This document shows positions 29,114 through 37,783 of a DNA stretch of 64,000 nucleotides, piece by piece. Position numbers and translations under genes: made by a program. Origin of the DNA: Legionellaceae bacterium (GTDB taxonomy: Bacteria; Pseudomonadota; Gammaproteobacteria; Legionellales; Legionellaceae). The stretch covers positions 1 to 64,000 of the forward strand of contig JASBUC010000028.1 in the NCBI GenBank assembly GCA_030148065.1, in the 5' to 3' direction. Each line of letters begins with the position of its first letter. Positions within the stretch are counted from its first letter, which is position 1. Below the pieces are notes generated by a model. It saw only the letters and a list, made by a program, of their open reading frames with translations, was not told where the DNA came from and made no database searches.

Positions 29114-29877
29114 AACTATTTGAAACCTCTGAAGAACTTAGAACCTACACCCAGGAAGGACTTTGTAAAAGCATAGGCTTTGTGCCAACTATGGGAAATT
29201 TACACCAAGGCCACTTCTCATTGATTGAACATTCAAAAAAACAGCATGAGAAAACACTGGTTAGCATTTTTGTAAACCCCACCCAGTTTAATGATCAAAG
29301 TGATTTTAAAAACTATCCTAAAACGCTTAGCGACGATCTCTCAGCCTTAGCAGCCCTTAAGGTCGATGCGTGCTTTTTACCAAGTGTCGCCACCCTCTAC
29401 CCAGATGACTATCAATTAAAGGTAAGTGAATCAATTTTAAGTCAAGAACTGGAAGGCAAACACAGAGCTGGGCATTTTGATGGGGTCTTAACCGTGGTAT
29501 TAAAGCTTCTTAATTTAGCCAATGCCAGTCATGCCTACTTTGGTGAAAAAGATTACCAACAATACCTACTCATCAAAAAGTTGGCCGAAGCCTTTTTTCT
29601 GCCAACCAAAATCTTGTCTCGACCAACAATTAGAGAACCAGGCAGCCATCTAGCACTTAGCTCACGAAATAACCATTTAACCGCTGATGAAAAAGCACTG
29701 GCCATTAAAATGGCTGACATTTTTCACACAACGGACTCAATCACTCAAACAAAACAAGCTTTTGATGAGAACCAGGTACGGCTTGACTACTTAGAGGAAC
29801 GGTTTGGACGGCGCTTTATTGCCTTTTTCATCGGTGAGGTTCGCTTAATTGATAACTACAACCTCAGTTCAGGGTAA
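29110..29877 (+). CDS. panC: Pantothenate synthetase PanC
   Basis: 255 aa, shorter than E. coli (283) but similar to Legionella-type PanC. It joins pantoate to beta-alanine using ATP. The nucleotidyltransferase motif MGNLHQGHFSLI (residues about 28-39) is the HxGH site; FVNPTQF, HFDGVLTVVLKLLN, YFGEKDYQQ and LSSRNNHL follow. The C-terminal domain is reduced. The last codons and stop lie inside the left arm of a long palindromic repeat (29868-30014), so the C-terminus IDNYNLSSG may have been reshaped by it. Confidence is high. Confidence 0.95.
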   Translation: MKLFETSEELRTYTQEGLCKSIGFVPTMGNLHQGHFSLIEHSKKQHEKTLVSIFVNPTQFNDQSDFKNYPKTLSDDLSALAALKVDACFLPSVATLYPDDYQLKVSESILSQELEGKHRAGHFDGVLTVVLKLLNLANASHAYFGEKDYQQYLLIKKLAEAFFLPTKILSRPTIREPGSHLALSSRNNHLTADEKALAIKMADIFHTTDSITQTKQAFDENQVRLDYLEERFGRRFIAFFIGEVRLIDNYNLSSG

Positions 29878-30014
29878 ACGCATGAATGGTTTTTTAGTGT
29901 CCAGTCTAGGCAAAGTTGTTTCGAGGAGCGGAGTTTACATGCAAGTAAATGAGCACCGCACAAACAACTTTAACAACGAATGGACCAAAAAGACGTTCAT
30001 GCGTTTGCCCTGAA
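29868..30014. repeat. Palindromic repeat, copy A (panC 3' end)
   Basis: About 147 bp. Outer arms TTCAGGG/CCCTGAA and AAACGCATGAA/TTCATGCGTTT pair, then inner arms AAAGTTGTTT/AAACAACTTT. The core is AGCGGAG (29927-29933), apical stem TTTAC/GTAAA with a 6-base loop, and TGAGCAC (29950-29956). It shares the core, but not the arm sequences, with four other elements in the window. The left arm includes the panC stop codon. It may serve as the panC terminator or mRNA 3' end. Confidence 0.75.
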
Positions 30015-30092
30015 CCCCAGTTAGGATGCATAGATCCAGCCTAGCAAATGTTGTAAAATACCGGCTTTCATAAGATAGGCGGACCAAACTCT

Positions 30093-31058
30093 ATGCCTTG
30101 GCTGGCAAAAGCACCTGCAAACATTGCACTAATTAAGTATATGGGTAAAAAGGAACAAACAGAGAATGTTCCAATCAATGCTTCCCTTTCTTATACTTTA
30201 AATAAACTGTTAAGCCTAGTCTCGCTGGAGTTAATTGACCAAGATGACGATGACTGGCAGCCTTTAGACAACAGTGATGCTTTTAAGGATCAAGTAACCT
30301 CACCAACCCTGTCAGAACAAGGAAAGGTGCGTTTCATCAATCATTTAAAAAAAATGAAATCGCTCTATCAGTTTGAAGGAAGTTTCTTAATTCGATCTGC
30401 TAATACCTTCCCAATGGATGCAGGACTTGCAAGCTCTGCTTCAAGCTTTGCGGCCCTAACCATCGCTGCCAACAAAGCTCTTAGCGAGCTAACAGGAAAC
30501 AATCTTTTAGAATCAAACGAGCAATTGGCAAGGTTTAGCCAAACGGGCTCTGGTTCTTCTTGTCGATCCTTTTTTTCACCCTTTGCCCTTTGGCAGGAAA
30601 ACAGCATTTCTGCGATGGACTTCCCACAAGTTCTAGAAAGCATGGTGGTAGTTGCCTGTGATGAGAAAAAAGCCGTCTCATCTAGCCTTGCTCATCAACG
30701 CATACAAAGCAGTCCTCGCTATGGCGAACGCGCAACAACTGCCAACCAACATTTACAAATGCTTATCAAGGCGTTAGAAGAAAATGATTGGGAGAGAGCG
30801 TTTAACATTACCTGGAAAGAATTTATGGACATGCACCAACTCTTTCACACAGCTTGCCCGCCGTTTAGCTACATCAACCAACACTCTGAAGCCATCCTAG
30901 CGCTTTGTCAGCGCCTTTGGCAGGATAAAAAGGATGGCCCTTTAGTAACCATGGATGCCGGCGCCAATGTTCATTTGCTCTTTAGAGAAGAGCAAACCAC
31001 TCTGCAACAGGAATTTTGTCAACACTATCTAAGGGATCAGTATCGTGTCATCGTTTAA
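30093..31058 (+). CDS. mvaD: Diphosphomevalonate decarboxylase
   Basis: 321 aa. GHMP-family enzyme that decarboxylates mevalonate diphosphate to isopentenyl diphosphate with ATP. Key patterns: AKAPANIALIKYMGK (residues about 5-19), NASLSYTL, the phosphate-binding loop PMDAGLASSASSFAALT (about 107-123), QTGSGSSCRSFFSPF and VTMDAGANVHLL. It overlaps the mevalonate kinase gene by 14 bases. The mevalonate route instead of the DOXP route is a trait of Legionellales. Other pathway genes are outside the window. Confidence is high. Confidence 0.94.
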   Translation: MPWLAKAPANIALIKYMGKKEQTENVPINASLSYTLNKLLSLVSLELIDQDDDDWQPLDNSDAFKDQVTSPTLSEQGKVRFINHLKKMKSLYQFEGSFLIRSANTFPMDAGLASSASSFAALTIAANKALSELTGNNLLESNEQLARFSQTGSGSSCRSFFSPFALWQENSISAMDFPQVLESMVVVACDEKKAVSSSLAHQRIQSSPRYGERATTANQHLQMLIKALEENDWERAFNITWKEFMDMHQLFHTACPPFSYINQHSEAILALCQRLWQDKKDGPLVTMDAGANVHLLFREEQTTLQQEFCQHYLRDQYRVIV

Positions 31059-31929
31059 AACACACAGTCATGCAAAGTGGATTTTAGCAGGCGAGCATTC
31101 CGTCTTAAGAGGCCATCCAGCTCTCGTCTTTCCTCTTAAATCTAAAACGTTGACGCTTTGTTACCAAGAAAATCAAGACAAGCTCTCTGCACAATTTGCA
31201 GGACCTCATGCAGAAGAGATCCACATGCTTTTTTGGAGCCTGATAGAACAAGGCTTAAAACTGACTGGAAAGTCACTTAGAGAACTCTCAGGACTCTTTC
31301 AGTTAACAAATACCATACCTATCGGACGAGGACTGGGTGCATCAGCCGCCCTTAGTAACGCCTGTGCTCGTTGGTTTCTGTGGAAAGAATTGATAAAGCC
31401 TGAGCAACTCTTTGAGTTTGCTAGGCAGTTAGAAAATTTATTTCATGGCAAGAGCAGTGGCCTTGACATCGCGGCAACAGCCAGTGATGACGGAATCATC
31501 TTTCAAGAGGGGCATGCTAAAGCGCTGCCTCAAACTTGGCAGCCAAAGTGCTATCTCTCTTTTTCTGGAAAAATTGGAATAACGGCTCACTGTGTAAAAA
31601 AAGTCACCAGCTTACTGGTAAGCCACCCTCAAAAAGCAAGAAACACCGACAAAAAAATGAACCAAAGTGTCCTGTTAGCCCAAGAGGCCCTTTGCTTAGA
31701 TAAAAAAGCAGGTTTTCTCAAATTAGCGGAAGCGATTTCTTTGGCAAAAGAGTGTTTTTCTGATTGGCAGCTAACCGATCAACACACAGAGAGTCACCTT
31801 AATCAACTCATTGAAGCAGGTGCTATTGCAGCCAAACCGACTGGCTCAGGAGATGGCGGCTATGTGTTAAGCCTTTGGTCAAGTGAACCGCCCAAACATT
31901 TAATGCCTCACTTAATCCCTGGCTTTTAA
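31045..31929 (+). CDS. mvk: Mevalonate kinase-like GHMP kinase
   Basis: 294 aa from a GTG inside the mvaD end. GHMP kinase with HAKWILAGEHSVLRGHPALVFPL at the N-terminus (about residues 9-30), the glycine-rich loop IPIGRGLGASAALSNA (about 91-106), GKSSGLDIAAT with catalytic Asp, and AKPTGSGDGGYVLSL near the end. Together these fit mevalonate kinase (ATP to mevalonate). Phosphomevalonate kinase is an alternative, but the GEHSVLRG motif favours mevalonate kinase. Coupled to mvaD, it forms part of isopentenyl diphosphate synthesis. Confidence is good. Confidence 0.87.
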   Translation: MSSFKTHSHAKWILAGEHSVLRGHPALVFPLKSKTLTLCYQENQDKLSAQFAGPHAEEIHMLFWSLIEQGLKLTGKSLRELSGLFQLTNTIPIGRGLGASAALSNACARWFLWKELIKPEQLFEFARQLENLFHGKSSGLDIAATASDDGIIFQEGHAKALPQTWQPKCYLSFSGKIGITAHCVKKVTSLLVSHPQKARNTDKKMNQSVLLAQEALCLDKKAGFLKLAEAISLAKECFSDWQLTDQHTESHLNQLIEAGAIAAKPTGSGDGGYVLSLWSSEPPKHLMPHLIPGF

Positions 31930-31951
31930 AGAAAAGCCGGGCGAGCGATCA

Positions 31952-32224
31952 TTAACGTTTTACAATCTGATAAAAGACTTCATCCTCTTTGACCATACCA
32001 AGCTCTACTCGCGCCTTCTCTTCCAAAACGTCTCCTCCGTCTTTAAACGCTTTAATGTCTTCTTGCAACTTTCGGTTGCTGGTTAGAACTCTCTGATAAT
32101 GGGCTTTCTTTTGTTTATACTCATTGCGAATGTGTAAGATGTCACTGAAATTTCCCTCTGCAAACCAAAGCTTGTATTGCAGACCAATCACCAACAACAG
32201 CAAAACAATAATAAAAGGCTTCAT
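31952..32224 (-). CDS. ftsB: Cell division protein FtsB
   Basis: About 90 aa from the ATG at 32224; a second in-frame ATG at 32233 is too close to its GAGG site. One N-terminal membrane helix (FIIVLLLLVIGLQYKLWF), then a coiled coil (NEYKQKKAHYQRVLTSNRKLQEDIKAF) and the family end EEKARVELGMVKEDEVFYQIV. FtsB joins FtsL and FtsQ in the divisome. It lies 13 bases after eno, the classic gammaproteobacterial eno-ftsB pair. Confidence is high. Confidence 0.94.
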   Translation of the reverse strand: MKPFIIVLLLLVIGLQYKLWFAEGNFSDILHIRNEYKQKKAHYQRVLTSNRKLQEDIKAFKDGGDVLEEKARVELGMVKEDEVFYQIVKR

Positions 32225-32246
32225 GCCACTCATCCTCTAAAACGAG

Positions 32247-33521
32247 TTAAACCCAGGCTTTAAATGGCTCCTCACCCGCATAAGGTAAGGCACTGGCTGC
32301 CTCAATTCTTAAAAGTTGATTATATTTAGCCGTTCTATCAGAACGGCACAATGAACCTGTTTTTATCTGACCACAGCCGGTTGCTACTGAAAAATCTGCA
32401 ATGAACGTATCCTCACTCTCACCAGAACGATGTGAGACCACGCTGTTATAATGTGCCTTTTTAGCCATGGACATGGCAGCAAGGGTTTCACTAACGGTGC
32501 CAATTTGATTAAGTTTGATTAAAATGGCATTGGCACAGTGTTGCTCAATGCCTTCTTTTAGAATTTGAGGATTGGTAACAAACAAATCATCGCCAACCAA
32601 CTGTACTTTATGGCTCAATGCACGAGTTAAAGATTGCCAGGTTTGCCAATCATTCTCATCACAACCATCTTCAATGCTAATAATTGGGTAATCCGCACAA
32701 AGCCTGCGAAGGTAATCAACAAACTCATCCCCCGTATACGCTTTTCCTTCGCCTTTAAGATCATAGCGCCCATTGTTGTAAAACTCGGAGCTTGCAACGT
32801 CTAACCCCAGATAAAGATCTCGACCAGCCTTATAAGAGGTTTTCTCAATAGCCTCTAATATAACATCCAATGCTTCTTGATTAGAGCGGAGATTAGGTGC
32901 AAAGCCTCCTTCATCACCCACACTGGTTGCCAAGCCTTTGGCTTTTAGAACCGACTTTAAGTGATGAAAGGTTTGTGCCCCCATCTCCAGTGCTTCTGCA
33001 AAACTTTTAGCGCCAGTCGGCAAAATCATAAATTCTTGAATATCGACATTGTTATCTGCATGAGCACCGCCATTTAAAATGTTCATCATTGGAACAGGTA
33101 GGCAGGCTTTAACATTGCTAAGCGCCTGATAAAACGGCTTGCCATTTAGGTGGGCAAACGCTTTAAAAAAAGCCATGGAAACCCCCAACAAAGCATTGGC
33201 TCCTAAATTGGATTTATTGTCCGTGCCATCTAACTCGATTAACAGCTGATCTAAGGTCTCGCACTCAGCAAATGACTGTGAGAGGAGGTTAGGCCTTATT
33301 ATCTCATTCACGTTTGAGACCGCTTTTAGCACACCTCTTCCTAAATAACGACCTGGCTCATTATCTCTAAGCTCTAGCGCCTCTCGCTCTCCTGTCGAGG
33401 CGCCAGAGGGAACAATGGCTGTTGCTGTCACGCTTTCTTCTAACTCAATGGCCACTTCAACCGTTGGGTTACCTCTTGAATCCAGTACTTCCAATGCTTG
33501 CAGTTTACTAATTGTCGCCAT
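32247..33521 (-). CDS. eno: Enolase
   Basis: 424 aa from the ATG at 33521, since [23 protein letters not shown] is the family start; in-frame ATGs at 33533 and 33524 would add residues. It converts 2-phosphoglycerate to phosphoenolpyruvate. Visible are the [15 protein letters not shown] loop (about residue 38), [41 protein letters not shown] and the final [20 protein letters not shown], with metal ligands and catalytic Lys and Glu intact. It is coupled to ftsB and divergent from pyrE. Confidence is very high. Confidence 0.97.
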   Translation of the reverse strand: MATISKLQALEVLDSRGNPTVEVAIELEESVTATAIVPSGASTGEREALELRDNEPGRYLGRGVLKAVSNVNEIIRPNLLSQSFAECETLDQLLIELDGTDNKSNLGANALLGVSMAFFKAFAHLNGKPFYQALSNVKACLPVPMMNILNGGAHADNNVDIQEFMILPTGAKSFAEALEMGAQTFHHLKSVLKAKGLATSVGDEGGFAPNLRSNQEALDVILEAIEKTSYKAGRDLYLGLDVASSEFYNNGRYDLKGEGKAYTGDEFVDYLRRLCADYPIISIEDGCDENDWQTWQSLTRALSHKVQLVGDDLFVTNPQILKEGIEQHCANAILIKLNQIGTVSETLAAMSMAKKAHYNSVVSHRSGESEDTFIADFSVATGCGQIKTGSLCRSDRTAKYNQLLRIEAASALPYAGEEPFKAWV

Positions 33522-33638
33522 CATGTTTCCCATCGTCAGTTGTTGCTAAAGGATTGCTAATATAGCAAATTGATGTAGAAAAGTTTATGGAAATCTTGCA
33601 GACTAGCGCTCATAGCCCACTCGTATTTTTTTACCGAC

Positions 33639-34304
33639 ATGAATCTTTCATCTGATAAAACACGCTTTATCAAGCAAGCTATTCAAGTGAAGGCCTTAAA
33701 GTTTGGGCGCTTTACTTTAAAATCAGGCCGACAGAGTCCCTATTTTTTTAATCTTGGCGCCTTCTCTGATGGGGAGAGTTTTAATTTGCTCGGCGAGTTG
33801 TATGCTAAAACCATTGCAAACTCACAGATAGTGTTTCAACAACTCTTTGGTCCAGCCTACAAAGGCTTACCTCTGGCAACCGCTGCCGCAATGCACCTTT
33901 TTTCAAGCTATGGACGATCCATTCCTGTTAGCTTTAATCGCAAGGAGAAAAAAGACCATGGCGAAGGAGGAACCATTATTGGCGCTCCTTTGCAAGGCAA
34001 CACTCTGATTTTAGATGATGTCATTACTGCAGGCACTGCGTTTCACGAAGCCAAAGCCACCCTTGAGGAGAGTGGTGCTCGTGTTGCTGGGCTTGTCATA
34101 GCACTAGACCGCGAAGAGCGCCTACAAAATGAGCCCTTTTCAGCCATTGAAGGGATCCAACAAACCTACGACATCCCTGTTTTATCGATTATTACCTTAA
34201 ACGATCTAATTAGTTATGCCAAAGAGCATTTAAGCCCAGAGCAACTAACTAACTTACGAGACTATCAAAACGAGTATGGTGTCTATACCCGTGCTCCTCG
34301 GTAA
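33639..34304 (+). CDS. pyrE: Orotate phosphoribosyltransferase PyrE
   Basis: 221 aa, typical (E. coli 213). It attaches orotate to PRPP to form OMP. Motifs: LKFGRFTLKSGRQSPYFFNLGAF (residues about 19-41), GPAYKGLPLATAAA, FNRKEKKDHGEGG, and the PRPP-binding LILDDVITAGTAFHEA (about 124-139). It is divergent from eno, separated by about 117 bases. Pathway partner pyrC is at 22839. Confidence is very high. Confidence 0.96.
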   Translation: MNLSSDKTRFIKQAIQVKALKFGRFTLKSGRQSPYFFNLGAFSDGESFNLLGELYAKTIANSQIVFQQLFGPAYKGLPLATAAAMHLFSSYGRSIPVSFNRKEKKDHGEGGTIIGAPLQGNTLILDDVITAGTAFHEAKATLEESGARVAGLVIALDREERLQNEPFSAIEGIQQTYDIPVLSIITLNDLISYAKEHLSPEQLTNLRDYQNEYGVYTRAPR

Positions 34305-34391
34305 ATCAAGAAGCTCTGTAAAAAAACTAATGGATGGCGCTTTCCTGCCGATGAGATAAAAAAGAACCAACCATGGAAGGAAAGTGCTGCA

Positions 34392-36044
34392 ATGCGTCGA
34401 ACAATTACCATAAATGCGATCACTCTAAACGATACTGTCAATAAATACGCTCTACTGGGATTAATTATCTCATTGATAAGCATCATTAGTGCAACCTTCA
34501 TTGCCTCATTTCAAGAAACCGGCTTGATAACGGTTGAGGGCTTAATCAGAGCTCAAATGACCAACCCCGCCATATGGGCCTTAGATTTGACACCTTTCAT
34601 GTTTGCCTATTGGGGGCAGTCCTACTGCTACACTCTCGCTCGAGAAGCTGAAGAAATTATTGACACCAAGACAAACTCATTTCAAAGAGAAGCAAAGAAA
34701 CTTAATAAACAACTAATCTATGAAAAAACCATGGATAGAATCACCGAGCTCCCTAACTATCAGGCACTGTGTGAGCGAATTGAGACGGATGTCATTCGGA
34801 TGAAAACTCGTTGTTTAATCATCGTTTTAAAGATTAATAATTTTAAAGAAATAAATTACTGTTTGGGTGATCTCTACACCGACAATCTCTTAATGTTGTT
34901 TGTCAAAAAACTTAAAAAGATGTTACTAGAAATTTATGTCCTAAAGTCTCACAACGGGAAAAGCTTAATTGCTCGCATGAGACAAGATGAGTTTGCCATT
35001 CTTTTACCTGGGTTTATCAATGAAGATGAAGCTCCTAAGTTTGTTGATTATGTTAATCACTACATCGAAAATAGTCTTAACGTCGATGAAAATATCAAAA
35101 TTAATACCGCCATTACACTTGGTGCTGCCGCGTACCCAACTCATGGAGACAACGCCAAAGAGCTTATCCAACATGCAACGGACAGCATTGAGTTCGCTCT
35201 AAAGGAAGGCAAAAGTTATCAATACTTTACAAATAAAATCGAGCAAGATTTAACAATAAATGGACAACTTATCTTCGAGCTAGAATCTGCCATTGCTAAT
35301 AAGGAGTACCAAATTGAGTACATGCCATATTTCGATCTCTTTAGCAAAGAAATTATCAGTGTTGAAACCAGTATTAACTTCTCAAACCATCATCTTAATG
35401 TGCTAAGTCATGATCATGAGCTTTTGATGAGAATTGAGTTTGAAATAGTAAAAAAAATTAACTTTATGCTCATTGCTGAAATGATTAAAAACATTGCCAA
35501 ATGGGAGAAAGAAGGAGCCAAACTCTACGGGCAAGTGAACCTTTCTATATTAGATTGCCGAAATACTGAGGTTGCGAGCTTCATTACCTCCAGGCTCAAA
35601 TTTCACTGTCTGACAGCGGATAAAATAGCCCTTAGTTTTAATGAAAGAAAATTAGGAACGCAGCATTTGATGTGCCCAAACCTATTAAATGAGCTTGCTA
35701 AACTTGGCACCAAGATAACCATTGACGATTTTGCATCAGAACAGTCACCCTTTAACTATCTCTCAAAATTTCCAGTACATAATGTTCAGATTTTACCAAT
35801 GAGGATTAATGGCAGTACCGACGATCCAATCAACCAAAAAGAACTGAAAGGGATCTTAGAGCTCTCTAAGATCTTTGGCTTTGAAGTAGCAATAAAAAAT
35901 ATTGATAATCAAGCCATTCTTGACGCGGTAAAAAAACTTGGCTTTCGTGTTGGCAATGGTGCGTTGCTTGGTCAAAAAATGTCGGCTGAACAACTAGAGA
36001 AACAACTTAAAACACCACCAGCCCATCTCTCTAACTCAGCGTAG
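34392..36044 (+). CDS. Membrane protein with degenerate GGDEF and EAL domains
   Basis: 550 aa. The N-terminus has two hydrophobic stretches (about residues 20-45 and 60-80), then a GGDEF-like domain (about 115-280) and an EAL-like domain (about 285-540). The cyclase signature reads RMRQDEFAIL, so the first two glycines are lost. The EAL signature region reads VETSINF, and the usual DDFGTGYSS is IDDFASEQSPF. Both enzymes are probably inactive. The protein could bind c-di-GMP or GTP as a receptor, or act in protein contacts. Neighbours (pyrE, htpX) give no hint. Fold assignment is good; the role is unknown. Confidence 0.82.
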   Translation: MRRTITINAITLNDTVNKYALLGLIISLISIISATFIASFQETGLITVEGLIRAQMTNPAIWALDLTPFMFAYWGQSYCYTLAREAEEIIDTKTNSFQREAKKLNKQLIYEKTMDRITELPNYQALCERIETDVIRMKTRCLIIVLKINNFKEINYCLGDLYTDNLLMLFVKKLKKMLLEIYVLKSHNGKSLIARMRQDEFAILLPGFINEDEAPKFVDYVNHYIENSLNVDENIKINTAITLGAAAYPTHGDNAKELIQHATDSIEFALKEGKSYQYFTNKIEQDLTINGQLIFELESAIANKEYQIEYMPYFDLFSKEIISVETSINFSNHHLNVLSHDHELLMRIEFEIVKKINFMLIAEMIKNIAKWEKEGAKLYGQVNLSILDCRNTEVASFITSRLKFHCLTADKIALSFNERKLGTQHLMCPNLLNELAKLGTKITIDDFASEQSPFNYLSKFPVHNVQILPMRINGSTDDPINQKELKGILELSKIFGFEVAIKNIDNQAILDAVKKLGFRVGNGALLGQKMSAEQLEKQLKTPPAHLSNSA

Positions 36045-36057
36045 TGGCACCAACACC

Positions 36058-37092
36058 TTACTGCTCTTTAAAACCCAGCGATTGTAGCCGACGTTTAACG
36101 CTCGGGTGAGTGGAGAATAAATCTGATGGATCATGCGAATTACTAAAGCGTTTTGGGTCAAAAATGTAGGACGCTCGTCGAACAGACTCATGCGCTGTTT
36201 GCCCATATGCCTGACCATATTCGGCCTGATTTTTCTTGTGATCCTCACTAATTTTTAATAAGGCTCTCGCCATCGGCTCATTATCACGCATTAATTCAAC
36301 CGCCCCACTGTCTGCCATGAACTCTCGTGTGCGGCTTAAAAACAAAGTCAACATGGCCGTAACAAAAGGCAAAATAAATCGTAAAATCATCACGACCATA
36401 AAAAGCTTGTTCGCACCTTTTGAATCTCTAGAATCCCGTCGCCCCCCACCAAAAAGCATGCTGTAGAAAAGCCAATCGATGGCAATTAACAAGATGTTGC
36501 TTAAAACAGACACCGTTAGGGTAAGCTTGATATCATGGTGACGAATATGACTTAACTCATGAGCCATGACCGCTTGTAGCTCGGCCCGGTCTAATTTATC
36601 CATCAAGCCTCGGGTAATGGCAACCATTGCTGACTTTTCTGAATAACCTGAAGCAAAGGCATTCATATAATTTGCTTCAATCAAATAAACCTTTGGCATG
36701 TAATGAAGGCCGGCAGCCACCTTCATTTCTTCCACCACATTAAAGAGCTTTTTCTCAGCAAGGTTTCTAGCGCTCTCAGAGGTTATTTCATAACTGTTGG
36801 TCCCAAGTAACATGATGCGATCATAAAGACTGTAAGTAATCAGTAAACTAACTGCAGCTATCCCTAGCATTGTAAGCGTTGCAATGGGTACAATTTTAAA
36901 CGTCACTAAGGCATGAAAGACCGCGCCTGCTGAAGCATTGTACCGCCCCATACCAAGAAAGGTATCAAAAAGCAGCCCAACTAAAATGAATATTCCTATA
37001 AAGGTCGCGATTACAATTTTTGTCTTTCGCTCGTTTTCTCTTAGTTGTTCTCGCCAATTGCTAACGGAGCCTTGATAGTCGTTAATACTCAT
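36058..37092 (-). CDS. htpX: M48-family zinc metalloprotease, HtpX-like
   Basis: 344 aa. The protease signature MAHELSHIRHHD (HExxH, about residues 158-169) and a downstream EFMADSGAVEL glutamate motif are intact. Two N-terminal helices (about 28-48 and 75-95) and two internal ones (about 185-205, 225-250) anchor it in the inner membrane with the active site in the cytoplasm. HtpX degrades misfolded membrane proteins and is often induced by envelope stress. It follows lemA by 2 bases; this pairing is common and suggests joint regulation. Confidence is high. Confidence 0.92.
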   Translation of the reverse strand: MSINDYQGSVSNWREQLRENERKTKIVIATFIGIFILVGLLFDTFLGMGRYNASAGAVFHALVTFKIVPIATLTMLGIAAVSLLITYSLYDRIMLLGTNSYEITSESARNLAEKKLFNVVEEMKVAAGLHYMPKVYLIEANYMNAFASGYSEKSAMVAITRGLMDKLDRAELQAVMAHELSHIRHHDIKLTLTVSVLSNILLIAIDWLFYSMLFGGGRRDSRDSKGANKLFMVVMILRFILPFVTAMLTLFLSRTREFMADSGAVELMRDNEPMARALLKISEDHKKNQAEYGQAYGQTAHESVRRASYIFDPKRFSNSHDPSDLFSTHPSVKRRLQSLGFKEQ

Positions 37093-37094
37093 CT

Positions 37095-37676
37095 CTAGAA
37101 TTTAACCGTGTAATCTTCTTTTGTCTTTGCATCTTCTTCACTTAGAGCCCAATACTCGAAATTTTTATCAAGTTTGGAGGAAAAAGCAGTTACCACCATG
37201 GCTTCAAAAAAGGATTTTTTCTTAGCGTTAAAGGTCTCAATACTGTCATTAAAGGCTTGCTTTGCAAAGGTTAGCTTATTTTCAGTATTGACGATTTCTT
37301 CTTGCAGTTGCATGGCATTTTGGTTCGCTTTTAAGTCTGGGTACTGCTCAAATACAAGATTAATACCGCTGGCTATCTTTGAAATGCCATTCTCAGCAGC
37401 AATTCGAGCCTTTTCATTGCCTGAATCTTTCGCAGCCTGCGCTTGATTTCTGAGGGCTACCACATCCTTTAACGTGGTTTTTTCATAGTCCATGGCCTTT
37501 TTGACCGTTTCGATTAACGACTGTAGAACTTTAAAACGTCTATCTAATTGCACATCTATTTGACGCTTATTATTAGAAATGGCCTCAATTAGCCCAATTA
37601 AGCGATTGTAGACAGAAATCATCCAGGCAAAGATTAAAACCGCAATCACAACGATCACAATAAGGGTTGTATTCAT
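37095..37676 (-). CDS. lemA: LemA family protein
   Basis: 193 aa from the ATG at 37676, with AGGA placed 7 bases upstream; an in-frame GTG one codon earlier is less likely. One N-terminal membrane helix (TLIVIVVIAVLIFAWMISVYN), then the LemA core with NRLIGLIEAISNNKRQIDVQLDRR, FEQYPDLKANQNAMQLQEEI and a C-terminal FFEAMVVTAF segment. The helical domain faces the periplasm or outside. The function is poorly known; it was found as a source of a Listeria antigen. It is cotranscribed with the protease gene. Family call is secure. Confidence 0.93.
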   Translation of the reverse strand: MNTTLIVIVVIAVLIFAWMISVYNRLIGLIEAISNNKRQIDVQLDRRFKVLQSLIETVKKAMDYEKTTLKDVVALRNQAQAAKDSGNEKARIAAENGISKIASGINLVFEQYPDLKANQNAMQLQEEIVNTENKLTFAKQAFNDSIETFNAKKKSFFEAMVVTAFSSKLDKNFEYWALSEEDAKTKEDYTVKF

Positions 37677-37750
37677 CACTCGATCCTAATAAGAGAAGAT
37701 AACTCTCTATACATAAGCCCTTTTAGACAGAATTTCAATGGTGCACCTAC

Positions 37751-37783
37751 AAAAAAACACCTATCCCCTTATAGAAGGTGCTT
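37751..37783 (-). terminator. Rho-independent terminator of uvrA
   Basis: On the minus strand the uvrA stop codon lies within the hairpin: GCACCT (within the last codons) pairs with AGGTGT, followed by seven T. The stem overlaps coding bases, so termination is tightly set at the end of uvrA. Confidence 0.7.
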
